A DNA stretch of 64,000 bases from positions 2,018,110 to 2,082,109 of the forward strand of contig JALJOM010000003.1 of assembly GCA_024304885.1 (NCBI GenBank), in the 5' to 3' direction. Source of the DNA: Beijerinckiaceae bacterium. GTDB lineage: Bacteria; Pseudomonadota; Alphaproteobacteria; Rhizobiales; Beijerinckiaceae. Positions within the stretch are counted from its first letter, which is position 1; each line of letters begins with the position of its first letter. This document shows positions 16,635-25,276 of this stretch, one piece after another. A program made the translations under genes and the position numbers. The notes under the pieces were generated by a model, which did not search any database, was not told the DNA's origin, and was given only the letters and a program-made list of their open reading frames with translations.

Positions 16635-17122
16635 GGCGCACCGCCTTTCCGCGCCAGCCCGGCGGCGGCGATCAACGCGGCTTCGGCGCGACCGTCATCC
16701 TTCACGCGGGCGAACATCTCGGCATGACCCGGCCATCGGCGGATTGCTTCCGAGCGCGCGGCGTCTTTCGCGCCGTCCTTGCCCGGTGGAATGCCGACGG
16801 CACGCTTCCAAGTCGAAGGCGCGAGAAATGCGATAGGAAGCCCACAGGCCGCGAGGACGCCCTCGACGACGCCGCGAGCCCTTCCGAACGCGAAGGCGCC
16901 TGTAGGGCCTTCTCCGGGCCGTGCAGCGACATGCTCGACGTAGGCGAGGCTTGCGTGCGAGGCATAGGTGATCGACGCGAGCAAGGGCGCATTGACCGCG
17001 CGGCGGCCTTTCGGGCCGTCCTCGAGGCAAGGCATGTCGTGCACGCTGAGGAGCTCGCCGGCATCGGTCAGGACAGCGATCGCGCCCCTATTGCCGATAT
17101 CGATTCCGAGGATCGTCTTCAT
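16631..17122 (-). CDS. RuvC-like Holliday junction resolvase
   Basis: A 163-residue RNase H-fold nuclease. The acidic residues are in place: D7 in LGIDIGNRGAIAVL, E63 in YVEHVAARPGEGP, and the C-terminal KDDGRAEAALIAAAGL aspartates. The middle GRARGVVEGVLAACGLP and LAPSTWKRAVGI match phage RuvC relatives. Phages use such enzymes to resolve branched DNA before packaging. It overlaps both neighbours by 4 bp in the early operon. Confidence 0.82.
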   Translation of the reverse strand: MKTILGIDIGNRGAIAVLTDAGELLSVHDMPCLEDGPKGRRAVNAPLLASITYASHASLAYVEHVAARPGEGPTGAFAFGRARGVVEGVLAACGLPIAFLAPSTWKRAVGIPPGKDGAKDAARSEAIRRWPGHAEMFARVKDDGRAEAALIAAAGLARKGGAP

Positions 17123-17433
17123 CGCGGCGCCTCCTCGTCGAGGAGGTCGAGCGCTGCACCGATCAGCGTCGCGGGTCCGCCGTCATGATCACGAGTCAGC
17201 GCGTGGCGAATCGTGGCGAGCCCGGCGCCATGCTGTAGAGCGATCGAGACGATGATTGCGGCATCTCGGGCAAGAGCCTCGATCGGCGAGCCTGGCTTGT
17301 TCGACGACAGAAAGAGTTCCGCGATCTCGCCAGTCGAAGGGCGGCGTCCGACGCAAAGCGTGAATGCGTGGCCAGCGTACCGAAATTCGACGGTCTCGCA
17401 TTGCCGGCGATTTGGGAGGATTTCGCGCGTCAT
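17119..17433 (-). CDS. TSCPD-domain protein
   Basis: A 104-residue protein from ATG 17433. The sequence follows the TSCPD domain seen at the C terminus of B12-dependent ribonucleotide reductases and as stand-alone phage proteins: ETVEFRYAGHAFTLCVGRRPSTGEIAELFLSS, then KPGSPIEALARDAAIIVSIALQHGAGLATIRHAL. The catalytic reductase domain is absent, so it is not an enzyme by itself. It may act as an oligomerising or regulatory module. ATGA overlaps on both sides tie it to the early operon. Confidence 0.7.
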   Translation of the reverse strand: MTREILPNRRQCETVEFRYAGHAFTLCVGRRPSTGEIAELFLSSNKPGSPIEALARDAAIIVSIALQHGAGLATIRHALTRDHDGGPATLIGAALDLLDEEAPR

Positions 17434-17768
17434 CGACGAGTCCTCCCGAACTCGCTTCGCGCCGCTGCGATCACACCCTTTGCCCACGCCAGCGCTTCGA
17501 CGTGATGATCCTCGAGGCCCGGGGCGTTGATGGCCAACGTGAGATCTGGTTCATTGCTGAACCGTGCCAGCACGGTTCGATAATCGAAATTGAGCTCGAT
17601 CTCCGGGAGAAGCCGAAGCTCGTCGGCGAGGATTGCGATGTCGTAGCCGAGCGGCGTCGGATCTTCGGGATCCGCGTGCATCATCTCGAAGATCGAGCCG
17701 GCCAAAGCGATTTCGAACCGCTCGCGGCGCCGTCGCTCGGCCGCGAGATCGATGAGCGAGCGGGTCAT
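17430..17768 (-). CDS. Early phage hypothetical protein
   Basis: A 112-residue protein from ATG 17768 (MTRSLIDLAAERRRRERFEIALAG...), mostly helical and acidic. Its start and stop overlap neighbours by 4 bp. No family recognised. Confidence 0.5.
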   Translation of the reverse strand: MTRSLIDLAAERRRRERFEIALAGSIFEMMHADPEDPTPLGYDIAILADELRLLPEIELNFDYRTVLARFSNEPDLTLAINAPGLEDHHVEALAWAKGVIAAARSEFGRTRR

Positions 17769-18043
17769 CGGCCTGCCTCCTCGTCGAGCGCGGCTTGCGC
17801 ACGGGCTTCGGCCCGCCAGCGTCCCGCCATGTCGTCGAGCGCTGCGGCGAGCTCTTCCTCGGATCGACAGGCCTTGCGTGTGGTCTCGTGCGCGTGCACG
17901 CGAAGGGCGGCTCCCGCGGCGTCCTGTGGAGTCGGGAAGGTGCCGAGCGCCTGGCCGTCCTGGTCGGTCGCTCGCCAACCGGCGCCGGTTTGCTCGATCG
18001 TGCCGACGTGCTCGCCGGCGTCAGAGAAAACGCGGCCGATCAT
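17765..18043 (-). CDS. Early phage hypothetical protein
   Basis: A 92-residue protein from ATG 18043. The N-terminal half looks like a small beta domain (GRVFSDAGEHVGTIEQTGAGWRATDQDG), and the C-terminal half is helical and charged. It overlaps both neighbours by 4 bp. Function unknown. Confidence 0.5.
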   Translation of the reverse strand: MIGRVFSDAGEHVGTIEQTGAGWRATDQDGQALGTFPTPQDAAGAALRVHAHETTRKACRSEEELAAALDDMAGRWRAEARAQAALDEEAGR

Positions 18044-18372
18044 TGCCGCGCCTCGCGTCGCAGCTCGCGGATCTCGCGTCCGGCCATGCACGCGCTCGTC
18101 GCGGCGTGATGGAAGCGGCTCAGGGATTCGAGTGCGAGCGTATCGTCGCCGATCTCTGCGAACGATTGCGCGGTCTCGGCGTAGATTCGCGCGAAGGCTA
18201 GAGCTTCGTGCAGCGCGTCGCGCAACAAGGCGAGCTTTGCCTTGGCGATACGGCGATCTTGATTTTTCGAGGCGTGCGAGCTATCTCGGGAACCGTCACA
18301 GCGCCCCACGCATGACAAATTCCCGAGCCCCGCCGATTGCCCCTCGGCGGGGTTCGTCGTTGTGGAGGCCAT
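18040..18372 (-). CDS. Early phage hypothetical protein
   Basis: A 110-residue protein. The first 45 residues are low-complexity (MASTTTNPAEGQSAGLG...). The rest is helical (AKLALLRDALHEALAFARIYAETAQSFAEIGDDTLALESLSRFHHAA). It reads with the other early genes, 3 bp after the helix-turn-helix gene. No family recognised. Confidence 0.5.
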   Translation of the reverse strand: MASTTTNPAEGQSAGLGNLSCVGRCDGSRDSSHASKNQDRRIAKAKLALLRDALHEALAFARIYAETAQSFAEIGDDTLALESLSRFHHAATSACMAGREIRELRREARQ

Positions 18373-18375
18373 CGC

Positions 18376-18630
18376 TCAAACGACCTCCCCTTCGCGCTCG
18401 GCCTTCGCCGCCGCTTCCCGGTCACGACGCCAATCTGCGGCGGCCTCTTTCGAGACCAACGTCCTGGCCCCGATGCGCATGACGCGCGGACCGCGCCCGT
18501 CCTTTTGGAGGAGATGGAAAAAGGCAGGGCTGATGTTGTGCCGCTTGCAGAACTCTCTGATCGTGAATGCGTCCTTCGGCTCGAAATCGATCCCGAGCTT
18601 GTCGCAAAGTTCGCGAAATTCGGTACCCAT
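18376..18630 (-). CDS. Small helix-turn-helix protein (excisionase-like)
   Basis: An 84-residue protein. Residues ~20-65 fit the winged HTH of Xis/AlpA-type proteins: AFTIREFCKRHNISPAFFHLLQKDGRGPRVMRIGARTLVSKEAAADWR. Such proteins bend att DNA for excision or switch on early genes. It is the first gene of the leftward early operon and lies 108 bp from the end of the gene that follows the integrase, with AT-rich promoter-like sequence between. Confidence 0.7.
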   Translation of the reverse strand: MGTEFRELCDKLGIDFEPKDAFTIREFCKRHNISPAFFHLLQKDGRGPRVMRIGARTLVSKEAAADWRRDREAAAKAEREGEVV

Positions 18631-18738
18631 ATCTACGTCGCTCCATGTGTAGTAGATGGAGCGATCGTGTTCATGCCGCCGACTTATGTCACTGACAAAA
18701 TTTCATTGGTTTTTCTGTCAGTAGAAAATTACAAGTAT

Positions 18739-19140
18739 TTAACTCGATGAGTTGATTCGTCGGAAGATTTTTTTCCATTTTTCAATGTAACGAAATGCTG
18801 TGCGTTCTTCGAGATTTAGACAATTTTTTATTTCTTCGATCGCTTCTCTTGACGATTTGCCTTTTGCGGTTTCCCGCGCATAGGTCGCGCTCACTTTCAA
18901 TTCTACGCCTATTTCACGCGCGCGATTTACTGGGGTCTTTGTTTCAACCAATTCTAATCTGCATCCGAGGAAATCGGGATCGCCCGGATCGAGAAGCTCG
19001 GCGAGCGCGTCCCGAATACCGCATGGGATTGGCTCGTTGCTCCTCAACAGATTTGCGAGCGGCTTCGGGTCGGGGTCGGGCTTATTCGCTATCAGCGCCA
19101 AGACAGCTTGATCCCATTTAATATCATATGGGTATGTCAC
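18739..19140 (-). CDS. Hypothetical protein coupled to the integrase
   Basis: A 133-residue protein from GTG 19140, whose start overlaps the integrase stop (GTGA). The N-terminal part has WDQAVLALIANKPDPDPKPLANLLRS. The C-terminal part contains EIGVELKVSATYARETAKGKSSREAIEEIKNCLNLEERTAFRYIEKWKK, which looks like a DNA-binding helical segment. GC falls towards its 3' end. A role with the integrase is suggested only by coupling. Confidence 0.6.
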   Translation of the reverse strand: MTYPYDIKWDQAVLALIANKPDPDPKPLANLLRSNEPIPCGIRDALAELLDPGDPDFLGCRLELVETKTPVNRAREIGVELKVSATYARETAKGKSSREAIEEIKNCLNLEERTAFRYIEKWKKIFRRINSSS

Positions 19141-20411
19141 TGCGCTCCCCCGATCGCGACAACTTTCGTTGGCTGCACCGTCCCGAACGTCGGCGCGAAC
19201 TTGCGAATCGTCTCTGCCACGTAGGATGGCGCAAGGTGCGCGTAGTGCCTGGTCGTCATGCGGACGTCGGCATGACCGAGATTGTGGGCAACCACATTGA
19301 GCGGCACGCCGGCCATGACGAGGTGCGAGGCTGCGGTGTGCCGGAAGATGTGGAACCCGGCCTTGGCGACATTCGCGGCTTTGCATGCCTCGGCCATCGG
19401 CCGGAGCTGATGCGACGAGCCCCAGGCCGAGCCGTCGGCGTGTCGGAGCATTAGCTCGTCGTCGGCCCGTCCCGTGATGATCTGTCGGAAGAATGCCTGG
19501 CCTTCCTCGGTCAAGACGACGTGCCGGGCCTTGCCGCTTTTCGATTGAGCGACGAAGACCGTGCCGGCGTCTGGATTGAAGTCGTGAACCCGGAGCGCCG
19601 CGAGTTCGCCGTAGCGGCAGCCGGTGAACAGTGCACCGTTCACGAGGTCTCGGAAATCGCCTTGGGCCGCGTTCACGAGCCGGCGAACCTCGTCTTGCGT
19701 GAAGTACCGAAGCCGGACGCTCTCGACTTCCTTGAACGGCTTTACGGCTCGCCACGAGACGTCCGAATCGACCTTGCCGTCCCGGAAGGCTTGGTTGAGC
19801 GCGGCGCGAAGAACCGTCAGCGTCCGGTTCGCGCTCGCGCGCCGGCGCCGTCGCTCGTCGTCGGATTCGGGAGCGGGAAGTGCTCGTGCGGCCTTTCCGG
19901 CTTTGCCACGCACGTAGCGCGGCCGATCCGCCATATCTTTGAGCCACCGGGCGATTCGTTCCCGGGTGAGATCGACAACGAGGACATCGCCGAGGGCCGG
20001 CAAGATGTGCATCTCGGCACGGTTCTTCGCATCGACGATCGACTTCGAGCCTTCGTGCTCGAGCCGCTCGAAATAGGCGTCCATAGCCCGAGCGACGGTC
20101 AAGGGCTCGTGCTTTGCCGCGGCCCCCCGGACCTTCGCCGCGAGCTCGCGGGCCTTGGTCTGTGCCTGATAGAAGTCGAGGATTTCGAGGCCATCGGCGG
20201 CCGAGTGATCGTCTGCCGTGGCGATCGTCTCGACCGAATATCTCTCGTCGCCGATGTAGCGGCGAAGGACCCATTTCCCGCCTCGGATCCCCTTGCGATA
20301 GCCGAGGTGCAGGCCGGGGTCGATCGACCGGAAATAAGGTTTGCCCGACGCGGCCAGCTTCGCGCGCGCCGTCGGGCTGTCGAGCTTTCTTTCGCGGACG
20401 GTTTTCGCCAT
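19137..20411 (-). CDS. int: Tyrosine integrase of the tRNA-Glu element
   Basis: A 424-residue phage-type integrase from ATG 20411. An N-terminal arm-binding part (residues 1-80, with GGKWVLRRYIGDERYSVETI) is followed by a SAM-like core-binding domain (~100-210). The catalytic domain has Arg in TGCRYGELAAL, Lys in SKSGKARHVVL, HIFRHTAAS (HxxR), LGHADVRMTTRHY (His and the Tyr nucleophile). It lies 139 bp from the right attachment repeat, in the usual position for an enzyme that recombines attP with the tRNA-Glu 3' end. Confidence 0.95.
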   Translation of the reverse strand: MAKTVRERKLDSPTARAKLAASGKPYFRSIDPGLHLGYRKGIRGGKWVLRRYIGDERYSVETIATADDHSAADGLEILDFYQAQTKARELAAKVRGAAAKHEPLTVARAMDAYFERLEHEGSKSIVDAKNRAEMHILPALGDVLVVDLTRERIARWLKDMADRPRYVRGKAGKAARALPAPESDDERRRRRASANRTLTVLRAALNQAFRDGKVDSDVSWRAVKPFKEVESVRLRYFTQDEVRRLVNAAQGDFRDLVNGALFTGCRYGELAALRVHDFNPDAGTVFVAQSKSGKARHVVLTEEGQAFFRQIITGRADDELMLRHADGSAWGSSHQLRPMAEACKAANVAKAGFHIFRHTAASHLVMAGVPLNVVAHNLGHADVRMTTRHYAHLAPSYVAETIRKFAPTFGTVQPTKVVAIGGAQ

Positions 20412-20423
20412 GCCGAACCTCCC

Positions 20424-20464
20424 CTGTCCAATAACTGTCCAATATATTGAGGCGGAGTCCAATA
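20424..20464. repeat. GTCCAATA repeats beside the integrase
   Basis: CTGTCCAATA occurs at 20424-20433 and 20435-20444, and GTCCAATA again at 20457-20464. The spacing of 11 and about 22 bp is near one and two helical turns, as expected for integrase arm-binding sites or an operator over the int promoter. Similar partial motifs occur near attL at 5868-5890. Confidence 0.5.
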
Positions 20465-20549
20465 GACAAGGGTTTAGGTGCGTGGAGTTGAAGTTTTTGT
20501 CTTCAATGGGTTGCGCTTATTCATGTCGAGCTGTATGGACTAACTCTAA

Positions 20550-20596
20550 GCCCTTTCACGGCGAAAACAGGGGTTCGATTCCCCTTGGGCGCGCCA
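20550..20596 (+). repeat. attR, copy of the tRNA-Glu 3' end
   Basis: A 47-bp copy of 5788-5834 differing only at T20579. Nothing upstream supplies the tRNA 5' half, so this is not a second tRNA but the right attachment repeat. Confidence 0.9.
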
Positions 20597-21364
20597 ATGG
20601 CGTCAAGAGCTCGAAAGATTTCGGGGACCTCGACGGCGAATTCTCCCAGCTTTTGTCGAATATTAGCGTGCAGCCGCAGTGCGCGTTCGAGCTCATGTCA
20701 TCGAACCGGTTCCGAAACGGCGGTTCGAACGATCGGAAACCGCGAGCTTCTGCACGAGCCTGTCGAAGAGAAACCGGGCAGGGAAACGGTTCTGAAAATA
20801 GCGTCCGAACGTCGCGGTTCCCGCGCCGAGGAGCCGAAAGCCCGTTCGCATGACGGAAGCCGTGACAGCCGTCATTACTCTCCAAGAGATGAGCGCGACC
20901 GCTTCGGATGCGGGGAAAGGCAAGCTCTACCGCTGCATGGCAAAAGTGTCTTTGACCTCCAAGACGATGGGGCGTTCGGCCCATTTGACGAGACAGCAGA
21001 TAAGTTTTTGAAGGAATTGAGGACTAATGTTCTCGCAGATACCGAAACTGGCGTTGTTCGACGGCGAGTTTATACAGCAAGTTGGAAAATATTGCAAAAA
21101 TGATATTACAGAAATGACTTCGTTGCGTCACAAATATATACTGTTTATCCATATATAAGTGCGACGACAGATTTTATACGGATCCGTAATTGGGCGCATG
21201 AACAAAATATCAGGTCTATTAACTTTGGGTTATCTATGGTAATTACCGGGACTTGCGAGATCATCGCCCCTTAGTGAGGCCTATCGAGGCTGGACAGCCC
21301 ATCATAACGCCGTGGGTCCGTGGAGTTCTGCCTCACCGGACTATCACCACATCGTCAGTCGCTC
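20597..21364. other. Gene-poor stretch right of the element
   Basis: No supported gene in 768 bp. The first 330 bp are high GC with no frame that looks coding on either strand. From about 21050 to 21250 the DNA is AT-rich, unlike the rest of the backbone. It may be remnants of an older insertion at the same tRNA. The part before 21365 shows no clear promoter or ribosome site for the permease. Confidence 0.4.
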
Positions 21365-22297
21365 ATGCTCCGCCACATCGCCCTGCGCATCGCCGCCGCC
21401 GCCCCGACGCTCTTCGTCGTCCTCGCGCTCGCCTTCCTCGTGATGCGTGTCGCGCCGGGCGGGCCCTTCGATGCGGAACGGGCGCTCGATCCGGAAATCG
21501 CCGCCAACTTGCGCAAAATCTACCGGCTCGACCTTCCCCTCGGCGACCAATTCCGGGCGTATCTCACGAGCCTGCTGCACGGCGATCTGGGCCCGAGCCT
21601 GCACTGGCGCGATTTCTCCGTGAACGAGCTGCTCGCGATCGCCCTTCCCGTCTCGATGCGGCTCGGCGCGTCCGCCCTGGTTCTCGCGCTCGTCGTGGGA
21701 TCGGGCCTCGGCCTCGTGGCTGCTGCCTCGCGTGGTGGCGTGCTGCCACGCATCGTCGACGCTGTCTCGATGACCGGGCTCGTCTTGCCCTCCTTCGTGA
21801 TCGCTCCCTTGTTCCAGCTCCTCTTCGGCCTGACGCTCGGATGGCTGCCGGTGGGCGGCTGGAACGACGGCGCGCTCGCCAACCAAATCCTCCCCGTGCT
21901 GACGCTCGCGCTTCCCCAAATCGCGATCATCGCGCAACTGACCCAGGCCGGCATGCGCGAGACATTGACCATGCCGCATATCCGCACCTTGCACGCCTTC
22001 GGGCTGCCCTCCAGGCACATCCAAGCCCACGCGCTGCGCGCCGCCGTGCTCCCGGTCGTCTCCTATCTCGGGCTCGCAGCCGCCAATATCCTGACAGGCT
22101 CGGTCGTGGTCGAAACCATCTTCGGCATCCCCGGCATGGGCCGCTATTTCGTCGATGGAGCGCTCGGGCGCGACTATACGCTCGTCATGGGCACGGTGCT
22201 CGTCGTCGCCGCCCTCGTCGTGGTTTTCGACCTCCTCGTCGATCTTCTCTATTCCTGGCTCGATCCCCGCGTGCGGCTCGGGACACGCGAGGGATGA
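21365..22297 (+). CDS. ABC transporter permease, OppB/DppB type
   Basis: A 310-residue inner-membrane protein from ATG 21365. It has an N-terminal helix (APTLFVVLALAFLVMRVAPGGPFD), a periplasmic loop with RLDLPLGDQFRAYLTSLLHGDLGPSL, then five further hydrophobic segments. The EAA-like coupling loop (HALRAAVLPVVSYLGL) and the closing VETIFGIPGMGRYFVDGALGRDYTLVMG are diagnostic of dipeptide/oligopeptide permeases. A working importer also needs an OppC permease, a binding protein and ATPases. None is adjacent: parE converges from the right and the gene-poor stretch lies to the left. This is an orphan gene, perhaps the remainder of a broken operon. Confidence 0.85.
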   Translation: MLRHIALRIAAAAPTLFVVLALAFLVMRVAPGGPFDAERALDPEIAANLRKIYRLDLPLGDQFRAYLTSLLHGDLGPSLHWRDFSVNELLAIALPVSMRLGASALVLALVVGSGLGLVAAASRGGVLPRIVDAVSMTGLVLPSFVIAPLFQLLFGLTLGWLPVGGWNDGALANQILPVLTLALPQIAIIAQLTQAGMRETLTMPHIRTLHAFGLPSRHIQAHALRAAVLPVVSYLGLAAANILTGSVVVETIFGIPGMGRYFVDGALGRDYTLVMGTVLVVAALVVVFDLLVDLLYSWLDPRVRLGTREG

Positions 22298-22406
22298 AAC
22301 CCTTGCCGAGCCGAGCTTTTATCGAGGGAGCTCGGCGACGGAGCCGCTTGCCGCGGTTCCCGCGTCCGCCACACGGTGAAATCCGGTGGGCGTTATGGCT
22401 CCTTCG

Positions 22407-24443
22407 TCACAGCACCACGAGGTCGGCGGCGGCGGCGAAGGCGGCGCGCTCCTGGATGAAGGCGAAGCGCGCCTCGGGCTTGTTGCCCATCAGCCGCTCG
22501 ACCGAATCCGACGTCGCCGGCTGGTCCTCCTCGAGCACGACGACACGCAACAGATTGCGCTTCTCCTTGTCCATCGTCGTCTCCTTGAGCTGAGCCGGCA
22601 TCATTTCGCCGAGCCCCTTGAACCGGCTCACCTCCACCTTTCCCTTGCCGGTGAGGACCTTGGCCATCAGCTCGTCGCGATGGGCGTCGTCGCGGGCATA
22701 GACCTGCGTGGTCCCCTGCGTCAGCCTGTAGAGCGGGGGAACCGCGAGGTAGAGATGCCCGCCCTCGACGAGCTTCGGCATCTGCCGGTAGAAGAAGGTG
22801 ATGAGGAGCGAGGCGATGTGGGCGCCGTCGACGTCGGCGTCGGTCATGACGATGACCTTCTCGTAGCGGAGATCCTGCTCCTTGTAGTGGGTGCCCGTGC
22901 CGCAGCCGAGCGCCAGCACGAGATCCGACAATTGCGCGTTGGCGGCGAGCTTGTCGCGTGTGGCATTGGCGACGTTGAGGATCTTTCCCCGCAGCGGAAG
23001 GACCGCCTGGGTGGCACGATCCCGCGCCTGCTTCGCCGAGCCGCCGGCGGAATCCCCTTCGACGATGAAGATCTCCGAGCCTTCGGATGTGGCATTGGTG
23101 CAATCGGCGAGCTTGCCCGGCAGCCGGAGCTTGCGGCTCGCGGCCTTGCGCTGGACATCCTTCTCGGCACGGCGCCTGAGCCTCTCCTCGGCGCGCTCGA
23201 TCACGAAGTCGAGGAGCTTTCCCGCGGCAGAGGGCGAATCCGCGAGCCAATGGTCGAAGGAATCGCGCAAGCTCCCCTCGACGATCCGCGAAGCCTCGGT
23301 CGTCATCAGCCGGCCCTTGTTCTGGCCCTGGAACTCCGGCTCGCGCAGGAAGACGGAGACGATCGCGGCGCAAGACGTCATGACGTCCTCGCTCGTGATC
23401 TGGGCCGCGCGCTTCGCCTGGCCGATCCGCTCGGCATGGTCCTTGAGGCCGCGGGCCAAGGCGGCGCGCAGCCCCGCCTCGTGGGTCCCGCCGTCCGGGG
23501 TCGGGATCGTGTTGCAATAGGAATGCACGAAGCCGTCGTCGAGGCCGAGCCAGGTGATCGCCCATTCGAGCGAGCCGTGCCCGCCGGGCTTTTCCACCTT
23601 GCCCGAGAAAATCTGCTCGGCGACGAGATCCTTCCCCGCGATGTCCTGGACGAGGAAGTCTTTGAGCCCGCCGGGAAAATGGAAGGTCGCCTCGGCCGGG
23701 ATCGCGGAGTCCGCTCCGAGAAGCTCCGGCGCGCAACGCCATCGGATCTCGACGCCGCCGAAGAGATAAGCCTTGGCGCGCGCCATCTTGAAGAGGCGTG
23801 CCGGCTTGAACGCCGCGCCCTTGCCGAAGATCTGCTCGTCCGGCTTGAAGCGCACATTCGTGCCGCGCCGGTTCGACACCTTCCCGACCTGCTCGAGCTT
23901 ACCCGTCGGATGCCCTCGCTCGTAGATTTGGCGGTAGAGCACCTGCCCGCGCGCGACCTCGACCTCGAGGCGCTCGGCGAGCGCATTGACGACGGAGACG
24001 CCGACCCCGTGCAACCCACCCGAAGTCTGGTAGGCACCGGAATCGAACTTGCCGCCCGCATGCAGAGTGGTGAGGATCACCTCGAGCGCGGATTTCTTCG
24101 GGAATTTCGGATGCGGATCGACGGGGATCCCGCGCCCGTTGTCGGTCACCGACAGAAAGCCCGTGCCCTCGAGGCGGACATCGATGAAGGTCGCATGGCC
24201 CGCGACCGCCTCGTCCATGGCGTTGTCGAGCACCTCGGCGAAGAGATGGTGGAGCGCCGCCTCGTCGGTGCCGCCGATATACATGCCGGGGCGGCGCCGA
24301 ACCGGCTCGAGCCCCTCCAGAACCTCGATCGATGCCGCGGTATAGCCTGCCTCGCCGGGTGTGCCGTGGCGCGCGGACGTGCTCGCGTCCTCCCGCGCCG
24401 CCTTGCGCGCCAGGTTTCCGAAGAGATCACCGGTTCTTGCCAT
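22407..24443 (-). CDS. parE: DNA topoisomerase IV subunit B
   Basis: A 678-residue type IIA topoisomerase subunit from ATG 24443. The GHKL ATPase has DNAMDE (73-78), DNGRGIP (101-107) and SGGLHGVGVSVVNAL. The transducer domain follows, then Toprim with IVEGDSAGGSA and MTDADVDGAHI, and the C-terminal PLYRLTQG ... RFKGLGEMM. Topoisomerase IV unlinks daughter chromosomes. Subunit type is called ParE rather than GyrB from the length and from the absence of the usual GyrB insertion. The partner parC is not in the window. Confidence 0.93.
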   Translation of the reverse strand: MARTGDLFGNLARKAAREDASTSARHGTPGEAGYTAASIEVLEGLEPVRRRPGMYIGGTDEAALHHLFAEVLDNAMDEAVAGHATFIDVRLEGTGFLSVTDNGRGIPVDPHPKFPKKSALEVILTTLHAGGKFDSGAYQTSGGLHGVGVSVVNALAERLEVEVARGQVLYRQIYERGHPTGKLEQVGKVSNRRGTNVRFKPDEQIFGKGAAFKPARLFKMARAKAYLFGGVEIRWRCAPELLGADSAIPAEATFHFPGGLKDFLVQDIAGKDLVAEQIFSGKVEKPGGHGSLEWAITWLGLDDGFVHSYCNTIPTPDGGTHEAGLRAALARGLKDHAERIGQAKRAAQITSEDVMTSCAAIVSVFLREPEFQGQNKGRLMTTEASRIVEGSLRDSFDHWLADSPSAAGKLLDFVIERAEERLRRRAEKDVQRKAASRKLRLPGKLADCTNATSEGSEIFIVEGDSAGGSAKQARDRATQAVLPLRGKILNVANATRDKLAANAQLSDLVLALGCGTGTHYKEQDLRYEKVIVMTDADVDGAHIASLLITFFYRQMPKLVEGGHLYLAVPPLYRLTQGTTQVYARDDAHRDELMAKVLTGKGKVEVSRFKGLGEMMPAQLKETTMDKEKRNLLRVVVLEEDQPATSDSVERLMGNKPEARFAFIQERAAFAAAADLVVL

Positions 24444-24661
24444 GGGCCTATCTTGGTCCTCGAATCGTTGAGCCGAGTTTACGTTATCCTGCTGCGGAAG
24501 AAAAGAACATAAATAGAACACTCACGGGATCGTGCGCGACCCTCCCCGGGCAGCGCGGGTCTCCGTGCCCTCTTGATCCATATCATCGTGGCGCAGGTGC
24601 GGTGGCGTCAGATGATGTCGCGGAAGAGGCAGTCCGGCGTGTCGGCGAGGGAGGGGAGCTG

Positions 24662-25276
24662 ATGGTGAGCTTCACGTTTTCCGAAGAGGAGGTGCGGGCG
24701 GCGCCGCCCGAAGTCAGGCATTGGATCGAGGCGCGGCTCTCGTCGGCGCTCGGTCCGCGGCCCGGATCCGAGGCGCGCCCGTCCTCCCCCGAGCACGGAA
24801 CCCTCGCCGACTGCTCGCCCGACGAGATGGCGCAAGTCCTGAAGCTGATCTCGCAGAATATGCTCGTCACCCGAATCTTTTTCGAGCTCGCCCGCGACGC
24901 GCGGACAGGGCCGCGGATCGCGCCCTATCATGCGCTGAGCCTCGCCGAGATCCAGCGCCACGCCCAGCTCGCCGAGCCGCAGCAGCTCTTCGCCTGCCTC
25001 GGCGTGATCAACCAGGCGCTGCAGTCGGTTCGCGGCGACGCGCAAGCCGCGATGTTCGGCTTCGACGACGCCGGCCAACTCTATCTCCACGAGACCACGC
25101 ATTGCAGCATCCGGCAGCTTTGGGAACAATTGGTACAGGCCCATGCGGCGGAGGCGCGAGGTCCCGGGACGGAAGGCGGAGCCCCGGGGTTCCCCCCGCA
25201 GGGGATTGTTCCGCAGGAACCCTCGATGCGGCCGGAGCACGCGTTCGCGGGGACACCCTATGGGACGTCGGCCTGA
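24662..25276 (+). CDS. Conserved hypothetical protein
   Basis: A 204-residue protein from ATG 24662, with GGAGGGGAG just upstream. The centre (residues 50-150) looks globular: DCSPDEMAQVLKLISQNMLVTRIFFELARDARTGPRI, then LAEPQQLFACLGVINQALQSV and GFDDAGQLYLHETTHCSIRQLWEQL. The last 45 residues are Pro/Gly-rich and probably disordered. No motif I can name. It is divergent from parE. Confidence 0.55.
   Translation: MVSFTFSEEEVRAAPPEVRHWIEARLSSALGPRPGSEARPSSPEHGTLADCSPDEMAQVLKLISQNMLVTRIFFELARDARTGPRIAPYHALSLAEIQRHAQLAEPQQLFACLGVINQALQSVRGDAQAAMFGFDDAGQLYLHETTHCSIRQLWEQLVQAHAAEARGPGTEGGAPGFPPQGIVPQEPSMRPEHAFAGTPYGTSA

Larger units (their letters stand above)
5788..20596. mobile_element. Integrated phage-like element in tRNA-Glu, without visible head genes
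   Basis: Bounded by 47-bp direct repeats: the 3' part of tRNA-Glu (5788-5834) and a copy at 20550-20596 with one difference (G5817 versus T20579). A tyrosine integrase lies just inside the right repeat. Almost all genes read leftward from the integrase: Xis-like protein, small ORFs, TSCPD protein, RuvC-like resolvase, RepA-like ATPase, small and large terminase, tape measure, tail assembly chaperone and a gp10-like protein. A Cro/CI-like regulator reads the other way. A secreted nuclease and a Cys-rich exported protein sit at the left end. No portal, protease, capsid, tail tube, baseplate or lysis gene is evident. This could be a defective prophage or a satellite that borrows heads from a helper. 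Confidence 0.88.

Noticed and set aside
20550-20596. A second tRNA-Glu
   Set aside because: Only the 3' part is present; the 5' half, D arm and acceptor 5' strand are missing. It is the attR repeat.
22386-24512. A 708-codon open frame on the plus strand
   Set aside because: It is exactly antisense to parE, which has every topoisomerase motif. High GC keeps antisense frames open.
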